Source: G025836975 sp040391135 (lineage in GTDB: Bacteria; Pseudomonadota; Gammaproteobacteria; Burkholderiales; Burkholderiaceae_B). From it: a stretch of 64,000 nucleotides of DNA. The DNA lies in the NCBI GenBank assembly GCA_040391135.1, contig JBEBYL010000001.1:124001-188000 (forward strand), written 5' to 3'. Shown here piece after piece: positions 25,334-37,686 of this stretch. Under the pieces are notes generated by a model. It ran no database searches. It had not been told where the DNA came from and saw only the letters and a list, made by a program, of their open reading frames with translations. Position numbers and translations under genes: made by a program. The number at the start of each line of letters is the position of its first letter. Position 1 is the stretch's first letter.

Positions 25334-27241
25334 CTACATCCGCAAAGACAAGTTCACGAACACATTGGAGCCTGGTGTGTTGTAGCCGTAAGTGCTCATA
25401 TGGTTCTTGTCCAGGATATTGTTCCAGCGAAGCTGGACTCCGACATTCTTGCTGAAATCGTAAGCTGCGGTCAGATTGACTAGGCTATAGCCGCCCAAGC
25501 TCGTGCGGCTCCCGCCGTCGTTCCAATCCAGATCATATCGCCTGCCGGTGTACTGATACTCCGCGCCCACCTTGAAGGCATTGATGCGATGTTCGGCGCC
25601 CAGCAGGAAAACCCGTTTTGCCCGCTGTATGAGTTGATCGCCGCTTTGGTCATCTCGTGGATTCATGAAATCCGCGCTGGCCCGCAACGTGGTATTTCCA
25701 TAGTCCTGTTCGGCGGTCAGCGTCACCCCACGGATCGTGGCCTTGTCTATATTTTTTGCTGTATTGGCTCCCAGGGTGGGGTCATACACTGAGTTTAGAA
25801 TCAGATCTTGGATTCTGTTCTGGTAAGCGACCAAGCCCAGGCGCGTGGTATCGCTCGTGTATTTCAGGCTGGCCTCGATATTTCGCGATTTCTCGGGTTT
25901 CAGGTTGGGATTGCCTTCGTACCGGGGGCCTCCAAAGAATCCCGCACTATCGGGGGCATAGAGGTAGGAAAACCTGGGTGCCTGAAAGCCGGTGCTTCCG
26001 GCAACACCGACACGCCATTGGTCGTTTAGATCAAGATCGTAGGCAAGACCGCCGGTCGTCTCGCTTCCATAGCCGGTGATATTGTCATTGCGGACGCTGG
26101 CCTGGACATGGTGGACATTGAAGTCGGCACGGTAGACCAGCCCGGCGGAATTCGTATCGCGTCGATTGGTCGTATAGCTGGATGGGCCGGCGACTCTTTC
26201 TTCCAGGCGCTCAAGTATGACCGAAACGTTCTGCGATTCCGAGAACTTCAGATTGTTTTGCCAGGAGTAGGATCGCTGCAGGCTTCCGATAACGCTGGCT
26301 TGGAACAGATTGGTGTCCCAATTCAAATCGCGAGTGTCGGTGAGTTCCTTCGAGAAGCCGAAACGAAGAACGCTTTGCCAGTAGTCGGTGATGTCGTCGG
26401 TGCTGGTGACGGAGTAAACCTCCTGCCGGGTGATCGAGTAAGGAGGCGTTGCATTGAATCCTGAGTCGAAATCTCCGTTTATATAGCCGTTGTAGGCGGT
26501 TAGCCCGATGTGGTGGCCGGGTTTCCATCGGTACCCCAGAGAGCCCGACAGGGTATGCTGGGTGTAGCCGTCTTTGTCCCGGTTATAGCTGAATGGGCCG
26601 GACAGCTCATTGGTCGCGCTAAATCCGCTGCTGTCGGCCATGCTGCCCGACAGCGAGTAATCCCACCCATCCCGGGCGCCGGAGAAGCCGGCGCTGGACT
26701 TGAATGTTCCGTAACTGCCAAGGCCAATATTGGTGTAGGCGCTAAGAGGGCGATCCTCTCCCGATTTCTTGGTGATGATGTTGACGACTCCGCCTATGGC
26801 CCCGGAGCCATACAGGCTGCTTGCTGAGCCGCGTACGATTTCTATGCGCTCGATTACAGCCGGGTCGATGGCTTGCCAGTTGGTGGCGCCGGTGGCTAGG
26901 CTATTGATACGTATCCCATCGACCAGAACCTGAGTGAATTGGGTGGGTGCGCCCCTTAGGAATACACCTGTTACCGTCTGGGGGCCGCCGGTGTTATTGA
27001 TTTGTATACCCGGCTGCTTCGCCAGTATCTCGGCAATGCTGTTCTGGCCTTCTTTTTGAAGGTCTTCCTTCTTGATGACCGTGACGTCGCCGATGACGTC
27101 CTTTTCCAACTGCGCCGTGCGGCTTGCGGTCACGACGATGTCGTCGAGCCGGGGAACGGAGTTGGCGGTTTGGGCCGCTGCGGCCAAGGGGAGAAAACAG
27201 GAGAGAACGGCAAGCGCTTGCCGGTTTAAGGTGAAAGGCAT
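25334..27241 (-). CDS. btuB: TonB-dependent cobalamin receptor
   Basis: 635 residues from ATG 27241, the usual BtuB size (E. coli about 614). A signal peptide (about 1-23) is followed by the TonB-box region LDDIVVTASRTAQLEKD, a plug domain with the block VIERIEIVRGSASSLYGSGA (at 20), GGVVNIITKK, and a 22-strand barrel ending GSNVFVNLSLRM; the last residue is Met rather than the common aromatic. The upstream frame to 27358 is open but overlaps the regulatory leader. The leader carries a cobalamin riboswitch and terminator, so expression should fall when adenosylcobalamin is plentiful. Confidence 0.92.
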   Translation of the reverse strand: MPFTLNRQALAVLSCFLPLAAAAQTANSVPRLDDIVVTASRTAQLEKDVIGDVTVIKKEDLQKEGQNSIAEILAKQPGIQINNTGGPQTVTGVFLRGAPTQFTQVLVDGIRINSLATGATNWQAIDPAVIERIEIVRGSASSLYGSGAIGGVVNIITKKSGEDRPLSAYTNIGLGSYGTFKSSAGFSGARDGWDYSLSGSMADSSGFSATNELSGPFSYNRDKDGYTQHTLSGSLGYRWKPGHHIGLTAYNGYINGDFDSGFNATPPYSITRQEVYSVTSTDDITDYWQSVLRFGFSKELTDTRDLNWDTNLFQASVIGSLQRSYSWQNNLKFSESQNVSVILERLEERVAGPSSYTTNRRDTNSAGLVYRADFNVHHVQASVRNDNITGYGSETTGGLAYDLDLNDQWRVGVAGSTGFQAPRFSYLYAPDSAGFFGGPRYEGNPNLKPEKSRNIEASLKYTSDTTRLGLVAYQNRIQDLILNSVYDPTLGANTAKNIDKATIRGVTLTAEQDYGNTTLRASADFMNPRDDQSGDQLIQRAKRVFLLGAEHRINAFKVGAEYQYTGRRYDLDWNDGGSRTSLGGYSLVNLTAAYDFSKNVGVQLRWNNILDKNHMSTYGYNTPGSNVFVNLSLRM

Positions 27242-27252
27242 GATAGACCCTG

Positions 27253-27274
27253 AAAAACGTGCGTCCCCGCACGT
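27253..27274 (-). terminator. Intrinsic terminator serving as riboswitch expression platform
   Basis: Arms ACGTGCG and CGCACGT pair exactly around a 4-base loop (27257-27274), and on the minus strand a run of five T follows directly (27257-27253). It ends about 12 bases before the btuB ATG, just ahead of an AGGG ribosome site. Its place between the cobalamin aptamer and the start codon is that of a ligand-controlled terminator. Confidence 0.75.
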
Positions 27275-27365
27275 CGCAAGAAAAAGCATCTTCGCATCGG
27301 CCAGGACCGGCCGGACAAACCGGCCAGCGACAAGGCGCCGAGTTGGAAGATGAACCAAGGGATGA

Positions 27366-27545
27366 TCAAGGCCGGTATCGGGCTGGCATGCGGAGCATGC
27401 TTACCGTTGCGGGGGCAGCACAGTTTGGGCGCGGGATTCTTGCCGGAGCAGGCGCGACGTCTGTTTCCCATTTAACTTTCGCAAGGCATGACCGCCGGTC
27501 GATTGGACGCGGGCATTTGCCTCGAAAGCACCTCTTTCGTGACGA
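27366..27545 (-). promoter_or_regulatory. Cobalamin riboswitch upstream of btuB
   Basis: Read on the minus strand the leader contains the ordered landmarks of the class: GAGGTGCTTTCGAGGCAAATG at the 5' side in the form GGTGC...GCAAATGCC, then AAATGGGAAAC, AATCCCGCGCCC, the nearly invariant GCTGCCCCCGCAACGGTAAGC, and AGCCCGATACCGGCC closing the core. It is followed by a GC-rich stem (27309-27325) and by the intrinsic terminator before btuB. Adenosylcobalamin binding should favour termination or block translation of btuB-btuF. Coordinates are approximate at the 5' side. Confidence 0.93.
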
Positions 27546-27684
27546 AATATATCACAGCGCATGGCGTTCAAGATCTGGCGACCCTGCTGGCAAAGCGGAT
27601 TTGCCATGTATATCCCTGGGCGGGCAGGCCGGAGAGCATCGGTGGGCGATACAATGGAGGCCTTGTTTACTGTCAGGTAGCCAC

Positions 27685-31458
<3,774 letters not shown>

Positions 31459-31471
31459 GCGCGGCAAGGCC

Positions 31472-32305
31472 ATGGTCATGCAAGACAGCAAGCCTGGCAT
31501 GGCGGCCTCCGCCGAGCAGGCCGGGTTCGCCCGGCGCAAGGCGCTGGGCGACTTCCTGCGGCGCGCGCGTGCCAGGGTGCAGCCCGAAGCCATGGGTTTG
31601 CCGGCCGGCGTCCGCCGGCGCACGCCGGGCCTGCGCCGCGAAGAGGTGGCCCAGCTGTGCGGCATCAGCGTCACCTGGTACACATGGATAGAACAGGGGC
31701 GCGACGTTTCCGTCTCGGCCAGCGTCCTGGCCAGGCTGGCGTCCGTCTTAAGCCTGGCCCGCGCCGAGCGCCATTATCTGTTCGAGCTGGCCGAATGCGC
31801 CGACCCCGAGCATGGGCGCGACCTGGTCACCCCGCTGCCGGCCCGCCTGGCTGATTGCGTACACAGTATTACGGCGCCCGCGTATATCCTGGATCGCTGC
31901 TGGAATGTGCTGGCCCGCAATACCGCTTTGCTGCACTTGTTCGACGGCTGGCCCGATCGCGACGAATCGCCCAATCTGTTGCGTTATATTTTTCTGGATC
32001 CGGCGGCCCGCGAGTTGGTCGTGGACTGGGAGCAGCGCGCCAGCCGCGTCGTGGCGGAGTTTCGGGCCGATGCCGGCGCGCATGCGGATGAGGCCGATGT
32101 GCATGCCGTGCTGAACGAGCTGCTGCAGTCCAGCGCCGTCTTTGCGCATTGGTGGACACGGCACACGGTGGTCGACCGGGAGGGCGGTTTGCGCGAGTTC
32201 CGCCATCCCGAGGCCATCCTGCATTACCAGCAGATCACCTTCCGGCTGGCCACCCGGCCCGATTGCAAGCTGGTCATGCTGCTGGATAACGGGGCGGCGG
32301 CCTAG
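31472..32305 (+). CDS. XRE-type HTH regulator with MmyB-like ligand-binding domain
   Basis: 277 residues from ATG 31472 (CAAGG upstream; a second ATG at 31478 is possible). The N-terminal HTH (about 20-85) includes LRREEVAQLCGISVTWYTWI, and the signature RRRTPGLRREE is typical of this actinobacterial/proteobacterial family. The C-terminal domain (about 105-270) is the MmyB-like PAS-type ligand pocket with ILDRCWNVLARNTAL. It starts 13 bases after metH and converges on the MFS exporter gene at 32317. Regulators of this type often control a neighbouring exporter or oxidoreductase; the adjacent MFS gene is a candidate target. Confidence 0.88.
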   Translation: MVMQDSKPGMAASAEQAGFARRKALGDFLRRARARVQPEAMGLPAGVRRRTPGLRREEVAQLCGISVTWYTWIEQGRDVSVSASVLARLASVLSLARAERHYLFELAECADPEHGRDLVTPLPARLADCVHSITAPAYILDRCWNVLARNTALLHLFDGWPDRDESPNLLRYIFLDPAARELVVDWEQRASRVVAEFRADAGAHADEADVHAVLNELLQSSAVFAHWWTRHTVVDREGGLREFRHPEAILHYQQITFRLATRPDCKLVMLLDNGAAA

Positions 32306-32316
32306 GCGCCGCATAT

Positions 32317-33777
32317 CTACTTCCGGACTGGTTTTCTGGCATGCAGGTGGTCGCCCGCATGGGAATCCAGACGGGCAAATGACAGGGCCGACGCCGCGGT
32401 CACGAGACCGATCACCACAAAGCCCCAGACGATATCCACCAGCGCCAGTTCCGTCCCCCCGCGCCAGTTCATGCTTAGGTTCAGGGTGACCGCCGCGCAG
32501 GCGACGCCCAGGCTGATTCCCAACTGTTGAGCCATGGCGGCGAAGCTGCTGGCCCGGCTCATTTCCTCGGATCCCAGGTCCGCGTAGGTCAGTGTATTGA
32601 CGGCGGTGAATTGCAGCGAGCGGAAGAAGCCGCCCACGACAAGTATGAGCGCCATGATCCATATGGGGGTGTCCGCCCGGAAAAGCCCGCACAGCGCAAC
32701 GAAGGCGCCGGCGATCAGTGCATTGGCGATCAGGACGCGCTTGAAGCCGAAGCGCTGGATAATGGGCGTTGCGACCAGCTTCATGGCCATGGCGCCTATG
32801 GCGCTGGTAAAGGTGATCATGCCGGCCGAAAACGGCGAAAGACCGAAACCCACCTGCAGCAGGATGGCCAGCAGGAAGGGCGTGGCTCCGATGGCGAAGC
32901 GGCACAGGTTGCCGCCCAGGGTCGAAATGGCGAAAGTCGGGATCCGCAGCAGCGCCAGGTCGATGATGGGGTGGGCGGTATGCCTGGCGTGCCAGATATA
33001 CAGCAGCCCGCAGACCAGTCCCACCGCGACCAGGGCAAGCAGTTGCGTCAAAGGCAGCGACCGGTGGCCGATGGCCTCGAAGCCCGATACAAGGGTGGCC
33101 AGGGATACACCGCTCAAAAGGAAGCCGATCCAGTCCAGGCGGCGAGGCTGCACCGGGTAGTCGTCCTGTATGTAGTACAGGATCAGGGCGATGCCCACGA
33201 TTCCGACCGGTATGTTGATCAGGAAAATCCAGTGCCACGAGGCGTAAGTCACCAGAAAACCGCCCAGCGGCGGCCCAATCAGGGGACCCAGCAAGGCCGG
33301 CAGCGACAGAAAGGCCATGGCCTTGAGCAATTCCGTTTTGGGCACCTTGCGCAAAAGAATGATCCGGCCCACGGGCACCATCATGGCGCCCGCCAGGCCC
33401 TGGATCACCCGGGAAAGGACCAATTGGCCTATGTTTTGCGACGCCGCGCAGGCGATGGAACTGAGGGTAAAGAGTAAAATGGCGGCCAGGAAGACCCGCT
33501 TGGCTCCGAAACGGTCTGCCGCCCATCCGCTGATCGGCACGAATACCGCGACGGCCAGCAGGTAGCTGGTAATGGCCACGTTCATGCGCACCACGCTGGA
33601 ATTCAGCGATTGCGCCATGACGGGCAGGGCCGTGGCAACCACCGTTGCATCCAGCATCTGCATGAACAGGGCGCAGCCGACGATGAACGGTATCATTCGA
33701 ATGGCGCGGTGTTCGCGCGCCGATAGCGCTTGGCCGCCATGGGCGCTGGACGGTGAGGCTGGCGTTTCGGAAGGCAT
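32317..33777 (-). CDS. DHA2-family MFS multidrug exporter
   Basis: 486 residues with about 14 hydrophobic segments, as in drug:H+ antiporters of the DHA2 (EmrB/QacA) group. Segment 1 contains MQMLDATVVATALPVMA, the family's motif D1. Loop 2-3 reads GWAADRFGAKRVF (motif A), and segment 5 reads LGPLIGPPLGGFL (motif C, antiporters). It stands alone, without an EmrA-type adaptor, and is convergent with the HTH regulator and divergent from DUF3460. Substrate unknown. Confidence 0.9.
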   Translation of the reverse strand: MPSETPASPSSAHGGQALSAREHRAIRMIPFIVGCALFMQMLDATVVATALPVMAQSLNSSVVRMNVAITSYLLAVAVFVPISGWAADRFGAKRVFLAAILLFTLSSIACAASQNIGQLVLSRVIQGLAGAMMVPVGRIILLRKVPKTELLKAMAFLSLPALLGPLIGPPLGGFLVTYASWHWIFLINIPVGIVGIALILYYIQDDYPVQPRRLDWIGFLLSGVSLATLVSGFEAIGHRSLPLTQLLALVAVGLVCGLLYIWHARHTAHPIIDLALLRIPTFAISTLGGNLCRFAIGATPFLLAILLQVGFGLSPFSAGMITFTSAIGAMAMKLVATPIIQRFGFKRVLIANALIAGAFVALCGLFRADTPIWIMALILVVGGFFRSLQFTAVNTLTYADLGSEEMSRASSFAAMAQQLGISLGVACAAVTLNLSMNWRGGTELALVDIVWGFVVIGLVTAASALSFARLDSHAGDHLHARKPVRK

Positions 33778-33851
33778 CGGGCAGTTTAAGTTGCGGCCGA
33801 GTGAAGTACACTCGGATTTCCAAGGTTAACCACATCTGGCAAGCAAGCATT

Positions 33852-34040
33852 ATGGCAAAGAATTACGAGTCCGAAATTACCCAGTTCCTTAAAAAATACA
33901 AAACGGAACACCCCGATACCGAATTGCGGCAGCGCGAGGGCCGCGCCCGGCTGTGGGACAAGCATATCGATCCTGAATTCCAGGAAGGCTACCGCGCCGG
34001 CCGCGTTCCGCAAAAACCGTATGTCTACCAAGCCGACTAG
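33852..34040 (+). CDS. DUF3460 small protein
   Basis: 62 residues, highly charged, beginning MAKNYESEITQFLKKYK and containing RLWDKHIDPEFQEGY. It matches the conserved DUF3460 family seen next to scpA-panC in Burkholderiales. There is no signal peptide or membrane segment. It precedes scpA by 9 bases. Function unknown. Confidence 0.88.
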   Translation: MAKNYESEITQFLKKYKTEHPDTELRQREGRARLWDKHIDPEFQEGYRAGRVPQKPYVYQAD

Positions 34041-34049
34041 CGGCCCCGC

Positions 34050-34928
34050 ATGCCCTTGCCCAAGGTAGCGGCCAAAGACCTGTCCGCACTGGTCGAACCG
34101 GCCATAGACAGTACGCCCGATGTCATCGATAGCGTGGCGCTGGCTCGTTTGTACGGCGAGCCCCTGTTCGCCATGCCGCAAGACCTGTACATACCGCCCG
34201 ATGCGCTGGAAGTATTCCTGGAGGCGTTCCAGGGTCCGCTGGACTTGCTGCTTTACCTGATCCGCAAGCAGAATTTCAATGTCCTGGACATCCCCATGGC
34301 CGAGGTCACTCGCCAATATTTGTCTTATGTGGATCAAATCCGCAATCAGAACCTGGAGCTGGCCGGCGAATACCTGCTGATGGCGGCGATGCTTATCGAA
34401 ATCAAATCGCGCATGCTGTTGCCGGTCAAGAAGTCGGATACCGGCGAAGAGGTCGACGACCCGCGCGCCGAACTGGTCAGGCGGCTGTTGGAATACGAAC
34501 AAATGAAGCTGGCCGCGCAAAAGCTGGACGCCTTGCCGCAATTGGGCAGGGACTTCCAGCGCACGCATGCGCACGCGGACGTGCAGGTGGAGCAATCGCT
34601 GCCGGACATCAGCGCCGAAGACCTGCGCAGCGCCTGGCTCGAAATCATGCGCCGGGCCAGCCTTAATGCACACCATCGCATCACGCGCGAACAATTATCC
34701 GTGCGCGATCACATGAGCCAGATATTGCGCCGCTTGAGCGATGTGCAATTCATGGAGTTCACCGAACTGTTCATGGAGCGTGTCCATCAAGGGGACGCGG
34801 CCGCCATCGTGGTCGTGCATTTCCTGGCCATGCTGGAACTGGCCCGCGAGTCGCTGCTGGAAATTACGCAGGCTGCACCCTACGCGCCCATATACGTGCG
34901 CCTCTCGTACATGCGTGCCGCCGCCTGA
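34050..34928 (+). CDS. scpA: Segregation and condensation protein A
   Basis: 292 residues of the kleisin ScpA family, the bridge of the SMC-ScpAB condensin. The N-terminal SMC-head contact region has FQGPLDLLLYLIRKQNFNVL (at the 20-residue limit) and MAAMLIEIKSRMLLPV; the C-terminal winged helix contains FTELFMERVHQGDAAAIVVV and FLAMLELARESLL. Normal family length plus a short N-terminal extension of about 55 residues before the core. No scpB or smc is in the window. It sits between DUF3460 and panC. Confidence 0.93.
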   Translation: MPLPKVAAKDLSALVEPAIDSTPDVIDSVALARLYGEPLFAMPQDLYIPPDALEVFLEAFQGPLDLLLYLIRKQNFNVLDIPMAEVTRQYLSYVDQIRNQNLELAGEYLLMAAMLIEIKSRMLLPVKKSDTGEEVDDPRAELVRRLLEYEQMKLAAQKLDALPQLGRDFQRTHAHADVQVEQSLPDISAEDLRSAWLEIMRRASLNAHHRITREQLSVRDHMSQILRRLSDVQFMEFTELFMERVHQGDAAAIVVVHFLAMLELARESLLEITQAAPYAPIYVRLSYMRAAA

Positions 34929-34965
34929 AGGGTGGGCGGACACCCCCTTCCGAACGGAGATTTTC

Positions 34966-35817
34966 TTGAAAGTCGTTCACACCATTGAAGAACTGCGCGA
35001 TCAACTGCGCGGGCAATTGCGGGTAGCTTTCGTGCCGACCATGGGCAATTTGCACCAGGCGCATCTGTCGCTGATGAAGCTGGCTCGCCAGCATGGCGAC
35101 CCTGTTGTCGCCAGCATTTTCGTGAATCGCCTGCAGTTCGGCCCGAACGAGGATTTCGACAGCTATCCGCGCACCCTGGCCGCCGATATCGAGAAACTGG
35201 AGCGCGAGCGCGATGTATACGTGCTGTTCGCGCCCAACGAGCGGGAAATGTACCCCGAGCCGCAAAATTTCCAGATACAGCCGCCGCCCGACCTGGGCGG
35301 CATCCTGGAAGGCGAATTCCGTCCCGGTTTTTTCGGGGGTGTGAGCACGGTGGTCATGAAGCTGTTTTCCTGCGTGCAGCCCAGCGTTGCTGTCTTCGGC
35401 AAGAAAGACTATCAGCAGCTTATGGTCGTGCGCAATATGTGCCGCCAGTTCCAGTTGCCGGTGAATATATTGGCTCATGAAACGGTGCGCGCCGCTGACG
35501 GGCTGGCCCTGTCGTCGCGCAATATGTATTTGCAGCCGGCCGAGCGTGCTGAAGCGCCGCGCCTGTTCGCTACCCTGCAGAAAGTGCAGGCTGGCATCGA
35601 AGCGGGCGATGCCGATGTGCAGGCGCTGGAGTCGCAAGCCGCCGAGCACTTGTCGGCGCACGGCTGGCAGGTCGATTATGTATCGCTGCGCCGCCAGCGC
35701 GACCTGTTGCGTCCCCAGGTCGATGAAATCCAGGCCGGCGAACCGCTGGTGGTGCTGGCCGCCGCCAAGCTGGGTTCCACCCGCCTTATCGACAACCTGG
35801 AAATCTGTAAGAAGTGA
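34966..35817 (+). CDS. panC: Pantothenate synthetase
   Basis: 283 residues from a TTG start at 34966, which has GGAGA five bases upstream; no in-frame ATG is suitably placed. The enzyme joins pantoate and beta-alanine with ATP. The adenylate-forming HxxH motif is in VPTMGNLHQAHLSLM, followed by FVNRLQFGPNEDFDSYPR, a GVSTVVMKLFSCVQP block, FGKKDYQQLMVVRNM and LALSSRNMYLQPAER, all typical. It lies 37 bases after scpA. panB is not in the window. Confidence 0.94.
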   Translation: MKVVHTIEELRDQLRGQLRVAFVPTMGNLHQAHLSLMKLARQHGDPVVASIFVNRLQFGPNEDFDSYPRTLAADIEKLERERDVYVLFAPNEREMYPEPQNFQIQPPPDLGGILEGEFRPGFFGGVSTVVMKLFSCVQPSVAVFGKKDYQQLMVVRNMCRQFQLPVNILAHETVRAADGLALSSRNMYLQPAERAEAPRLFATLQKVQAGIEAGDADVQALESQAAEHLSAHGWQVDYVSLRRQRDLLRPQVDEIQAGEPLVVLAAAKLGSTRLIDNLEICKK

Positions 35818-35878
35818 CAGCAGACGTGTCCGAATCCCCATGACAGAATGCGTCACCGATAACAACAAGGAGACAAAC

Positions 35879-36103
35879 ATGGGGAACGTACACGATGCCG
35901 GCGACGCGCACTTTTCAGTTTTAACTCCACGCGAACGCGACGTCATGGACTACGTCGCGCGCGGCAAGCCAAACAAAATCATCGCCGCTGAATTGGGCGT
36001 GTCGCAACGCACCGTCGAAGCGCATCGCGCACGCATCTTTCAGAAAATGCAGGTCAGAAACGCGGTCGAGCTTGCCCACTGCGTTCTGGCCAAGCGCAGC
36101 TAG
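35879..36103 (+). CDS. Minimal LuxR/FixJ-type HTH protein
   Basis: 74 residues consisting almost wholly of a LuxR-family DNA-binding domain: LTPRERDVMDYVARGKPNKI, then AAELGVSQRTVEAHRARIF with the recognition helix. No receiver or ligand-binding domain is present. The start is the ATG at 35879, with AAGGAG 7 bases upstream; an ATG at 35840 would add 13 residues but has a poor site. It follows panC by 61 bases. Probably a small transcription factor or a modulator that dimerises with a full-length regulator. Confidence 0.85.
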   Translation: MGNVHDAGDAHFSVLTPRERDVMDYVARGKPNKIIAAELGVSQRTVEAHRARIFQKMQVRNAVELAHCVLAKRS

Positions 36104-36125
36104 GGCCGGTCGGCGGCCCCAGGTT

Positions 36126-36785
36126 TTAGCCGCACTGCAACGGCGCCTTCGTTGCAAGTTCGTCGATGGCGTCGATATCCGCCTGGCGGGTCAGCCGGTA
36201 TTCCAGCGTGGGCGTGACATCATTGATCATATTGATGCGCAACACGTTGTCGTTCACAAAGGTCATGCTGGCCATGCTGGCTTGTTCGTTCAGTTTCAGC
36301 ACGATGCGCAAAGGCTGCGTGCCGATCACATCCCAGCAACCTTGCTGAACAATATTATGTTTGGAGTCGGGCCTGTCCAGCAGGACCGAGCGCGAACGCC
36401 ATTGGCCGTCCGGCGCCAAGGTCAGGGTCAGGCGTTGTGCCGAGCATGCCGCAGCACCCGTCAGGCAAGGTATGGTGCCCAGAAATGTCTTGGCTTCGGC
36501 CAGAGGGCGCGCCTTGATCACGGTTTGCTCCCCAGCGCTTGCTTGCCCGGCTTGGGGCTTGGCGGCTTTCTGGTCGGCGCCGAAGCCCAGTTGTATCTGC
36601 GACGGAGCGCGCGCGCCGTTGCGGCCCTGGGCCTGGCTTTGCGCATCGGCCTCGGTGCTGTCGTGCGGGGTGTCGTAATAATTGGGCATGCGTTGCTGGG
36701 CGCAGCCAGCCAGCAGCAGGGCCAATACCAAAGCGCCCATGGGCTTGACGCAGGGGTGTTGAATGAACGAGCTTGATCGAGACAT
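36126..36785 (-). CDS. NlpE-like outer membrane lipoprotein
   Basis: 219 residues from ATG 36785. The signal peptide ends in a lipobox LLLAGCAQ, then a low-complexity linker of about 60 residues and a C-terminal domain. FLGTIPCLTGAAACSAQRLT and the following beta-rich region resemble the N-terminal domain of NlpE (copper/surface stress lipoprotein), whose usual form is FxGxLPCADCxG; here the Cys pair is spaced more widely. A META/HslJ-type fold is the alternative. It converges on the LuxR-type gene. Confidence 0.65.
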   Translation of the reverse strand: MSRSSSFIQHPCVKPMGALVLALLLAGCAQQRMPNYYDTPHDSTEADAQSQAQGRNGARAPSQIQLGFGADQKAAKPQAGQASAGEQTVIKARPLAEAKTFLGTIPCLTGAAACSAQRLTLTLAPDGQWRSRSVLLDRPDSKHNIVQQGCWDVIGTQPLRIVLKLNEQASMASMTFVNDNVLRINMINDVTPTLEYRLTRQADIDAIDELATKAPLQCG

Positions 36786-36878
36786 GATGTTCCATCGACA
36801 GTAGAGGCCAGGAACATGCATTCTACGCATTAATTGCCATCGCCGTAAAACAGCAAATGCAGCCTGGGAGGCTGAAGC

Positions 36879-37673
36879 ATGCCGGACTTCCCTTCGCCTT
36901 TCACTATGCTTGCCGTGGCGGGCGCCATGGCCGCTTTGGGTGCCGCGGCGGGCGGCGCTTGCGGCGGTGTCGCGCGGGCTTATCAGCGCAGGATCGATGC
37001 CGGTGCGCCAGCCGATGCATCAACCCTGGCGCATTCGGTGCGAGCCGCCCTCCGGCCCAGCGGCGCGGCGTCCGTGGCGGATACCGTAGGGATGGAAGGG
37101 CCAAGGCAGGGCCAGCTATTTCCCATCCCGCAGTCTTCCGGGTTCTCCGCGTGCGCCGCCTTCATCATGGCGGCGGCTTTCTCGATCTTGTTCGCCCGGC
37201 ATGGGCTCGGCACCTATTTTTTTGCCTCCGCCCTGGCCGGAATCCTGTTGTTGCTCTCCGCCCTCATCGATGCGCGAACAGGCCTGCTGCCCGACGCATT
37301 GACCCAACCTTTGCTGTGGCTGGGTCTGGCCGTTTCAGGGCTGGGGCTGGGGCTGCCTCCGCGCGATGCATTGGCTGGCGTCATGCTGGGCTACGGCTTG
37401 TTGTGGTGCCTGGTGCTTGCCTTGCGTTGGTTAAGCGGCCGCGACGCCATGGGCCATGGCGATCTCAAGCTGCTGGCCGCTTTGGGCGCCTGGCTGGGTT
37501 GGCAGCCCTTGCTCTGGGCATTGCTGGCTGCCTGTCTTGCCGGGCTGGTCTTCGCCATGTGGCGGCAAAAGTCGCTGCGGCCACGCGGAGCCTACCCCTT
37601 CGGCCCTTTTCTGGCCATGGGCGCCGCCGGTGTTTTCCTGAACGTGTCTGCGGTACATTCGTGGTTTTGGTAG
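36879..37673 (+). CDS. pilD: Type IV prepilin peptidase lacking the usual N-terminal motif
   Basis: 264 residues, all hydrophobic segments plus loops. The catalytic aspartates are visible: D131 in LLSALIDARTGLLPDAL and D195 in AMGHGDLKLLAALGAW (the GxGD motif). These cleave prepilin leaders at the cytoplasmic face of the inner membrane. The N-terminal cytoplasmic domain that normally carries two CxxC pairs and N-methylation activity is replaced by about 50 residues without such cysteines (about 35-85). GGGAGG precedes the ATG. It is followed 13 bases later by coaE, the standard pilD-coaE-zapD order. Confidence 0.85.
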   Translation: MPDFPSPFTMLAVAGAMAALGAAAGGACGGVARAYQRRIDAGAPADASTLAHSVRAALRPSGAASVADTVGMEGPRQGQLFPIPQSSGFSACAAFIMAAAFSILFARHGLGTYFFASALAGILLLLSALIDARTGLLPDALTQPLLWLGLAVSGLGLGLPPRDALAGVMLGYGLLWCLVLALRWLSGRDAMGHGDLKLLAALGAWLGWQPLLWALLAACLAGLVFAMWRQKSLRPRGAYPFGPFLAMGAAGVFLNVSAVHSWFW

Positions 37674-37686
37674 CCGAGGTGCCGCT

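Noticed and set aside
31748..33850. 700-codon frame on the minus strand spanning the HTH regulator and MFS gene
   Set aside because: It is a shifted-frame shadow of the MFS gene in the same direction and is antisense to the regulator; its residues are low-complexity Arg/Gly/Pro.
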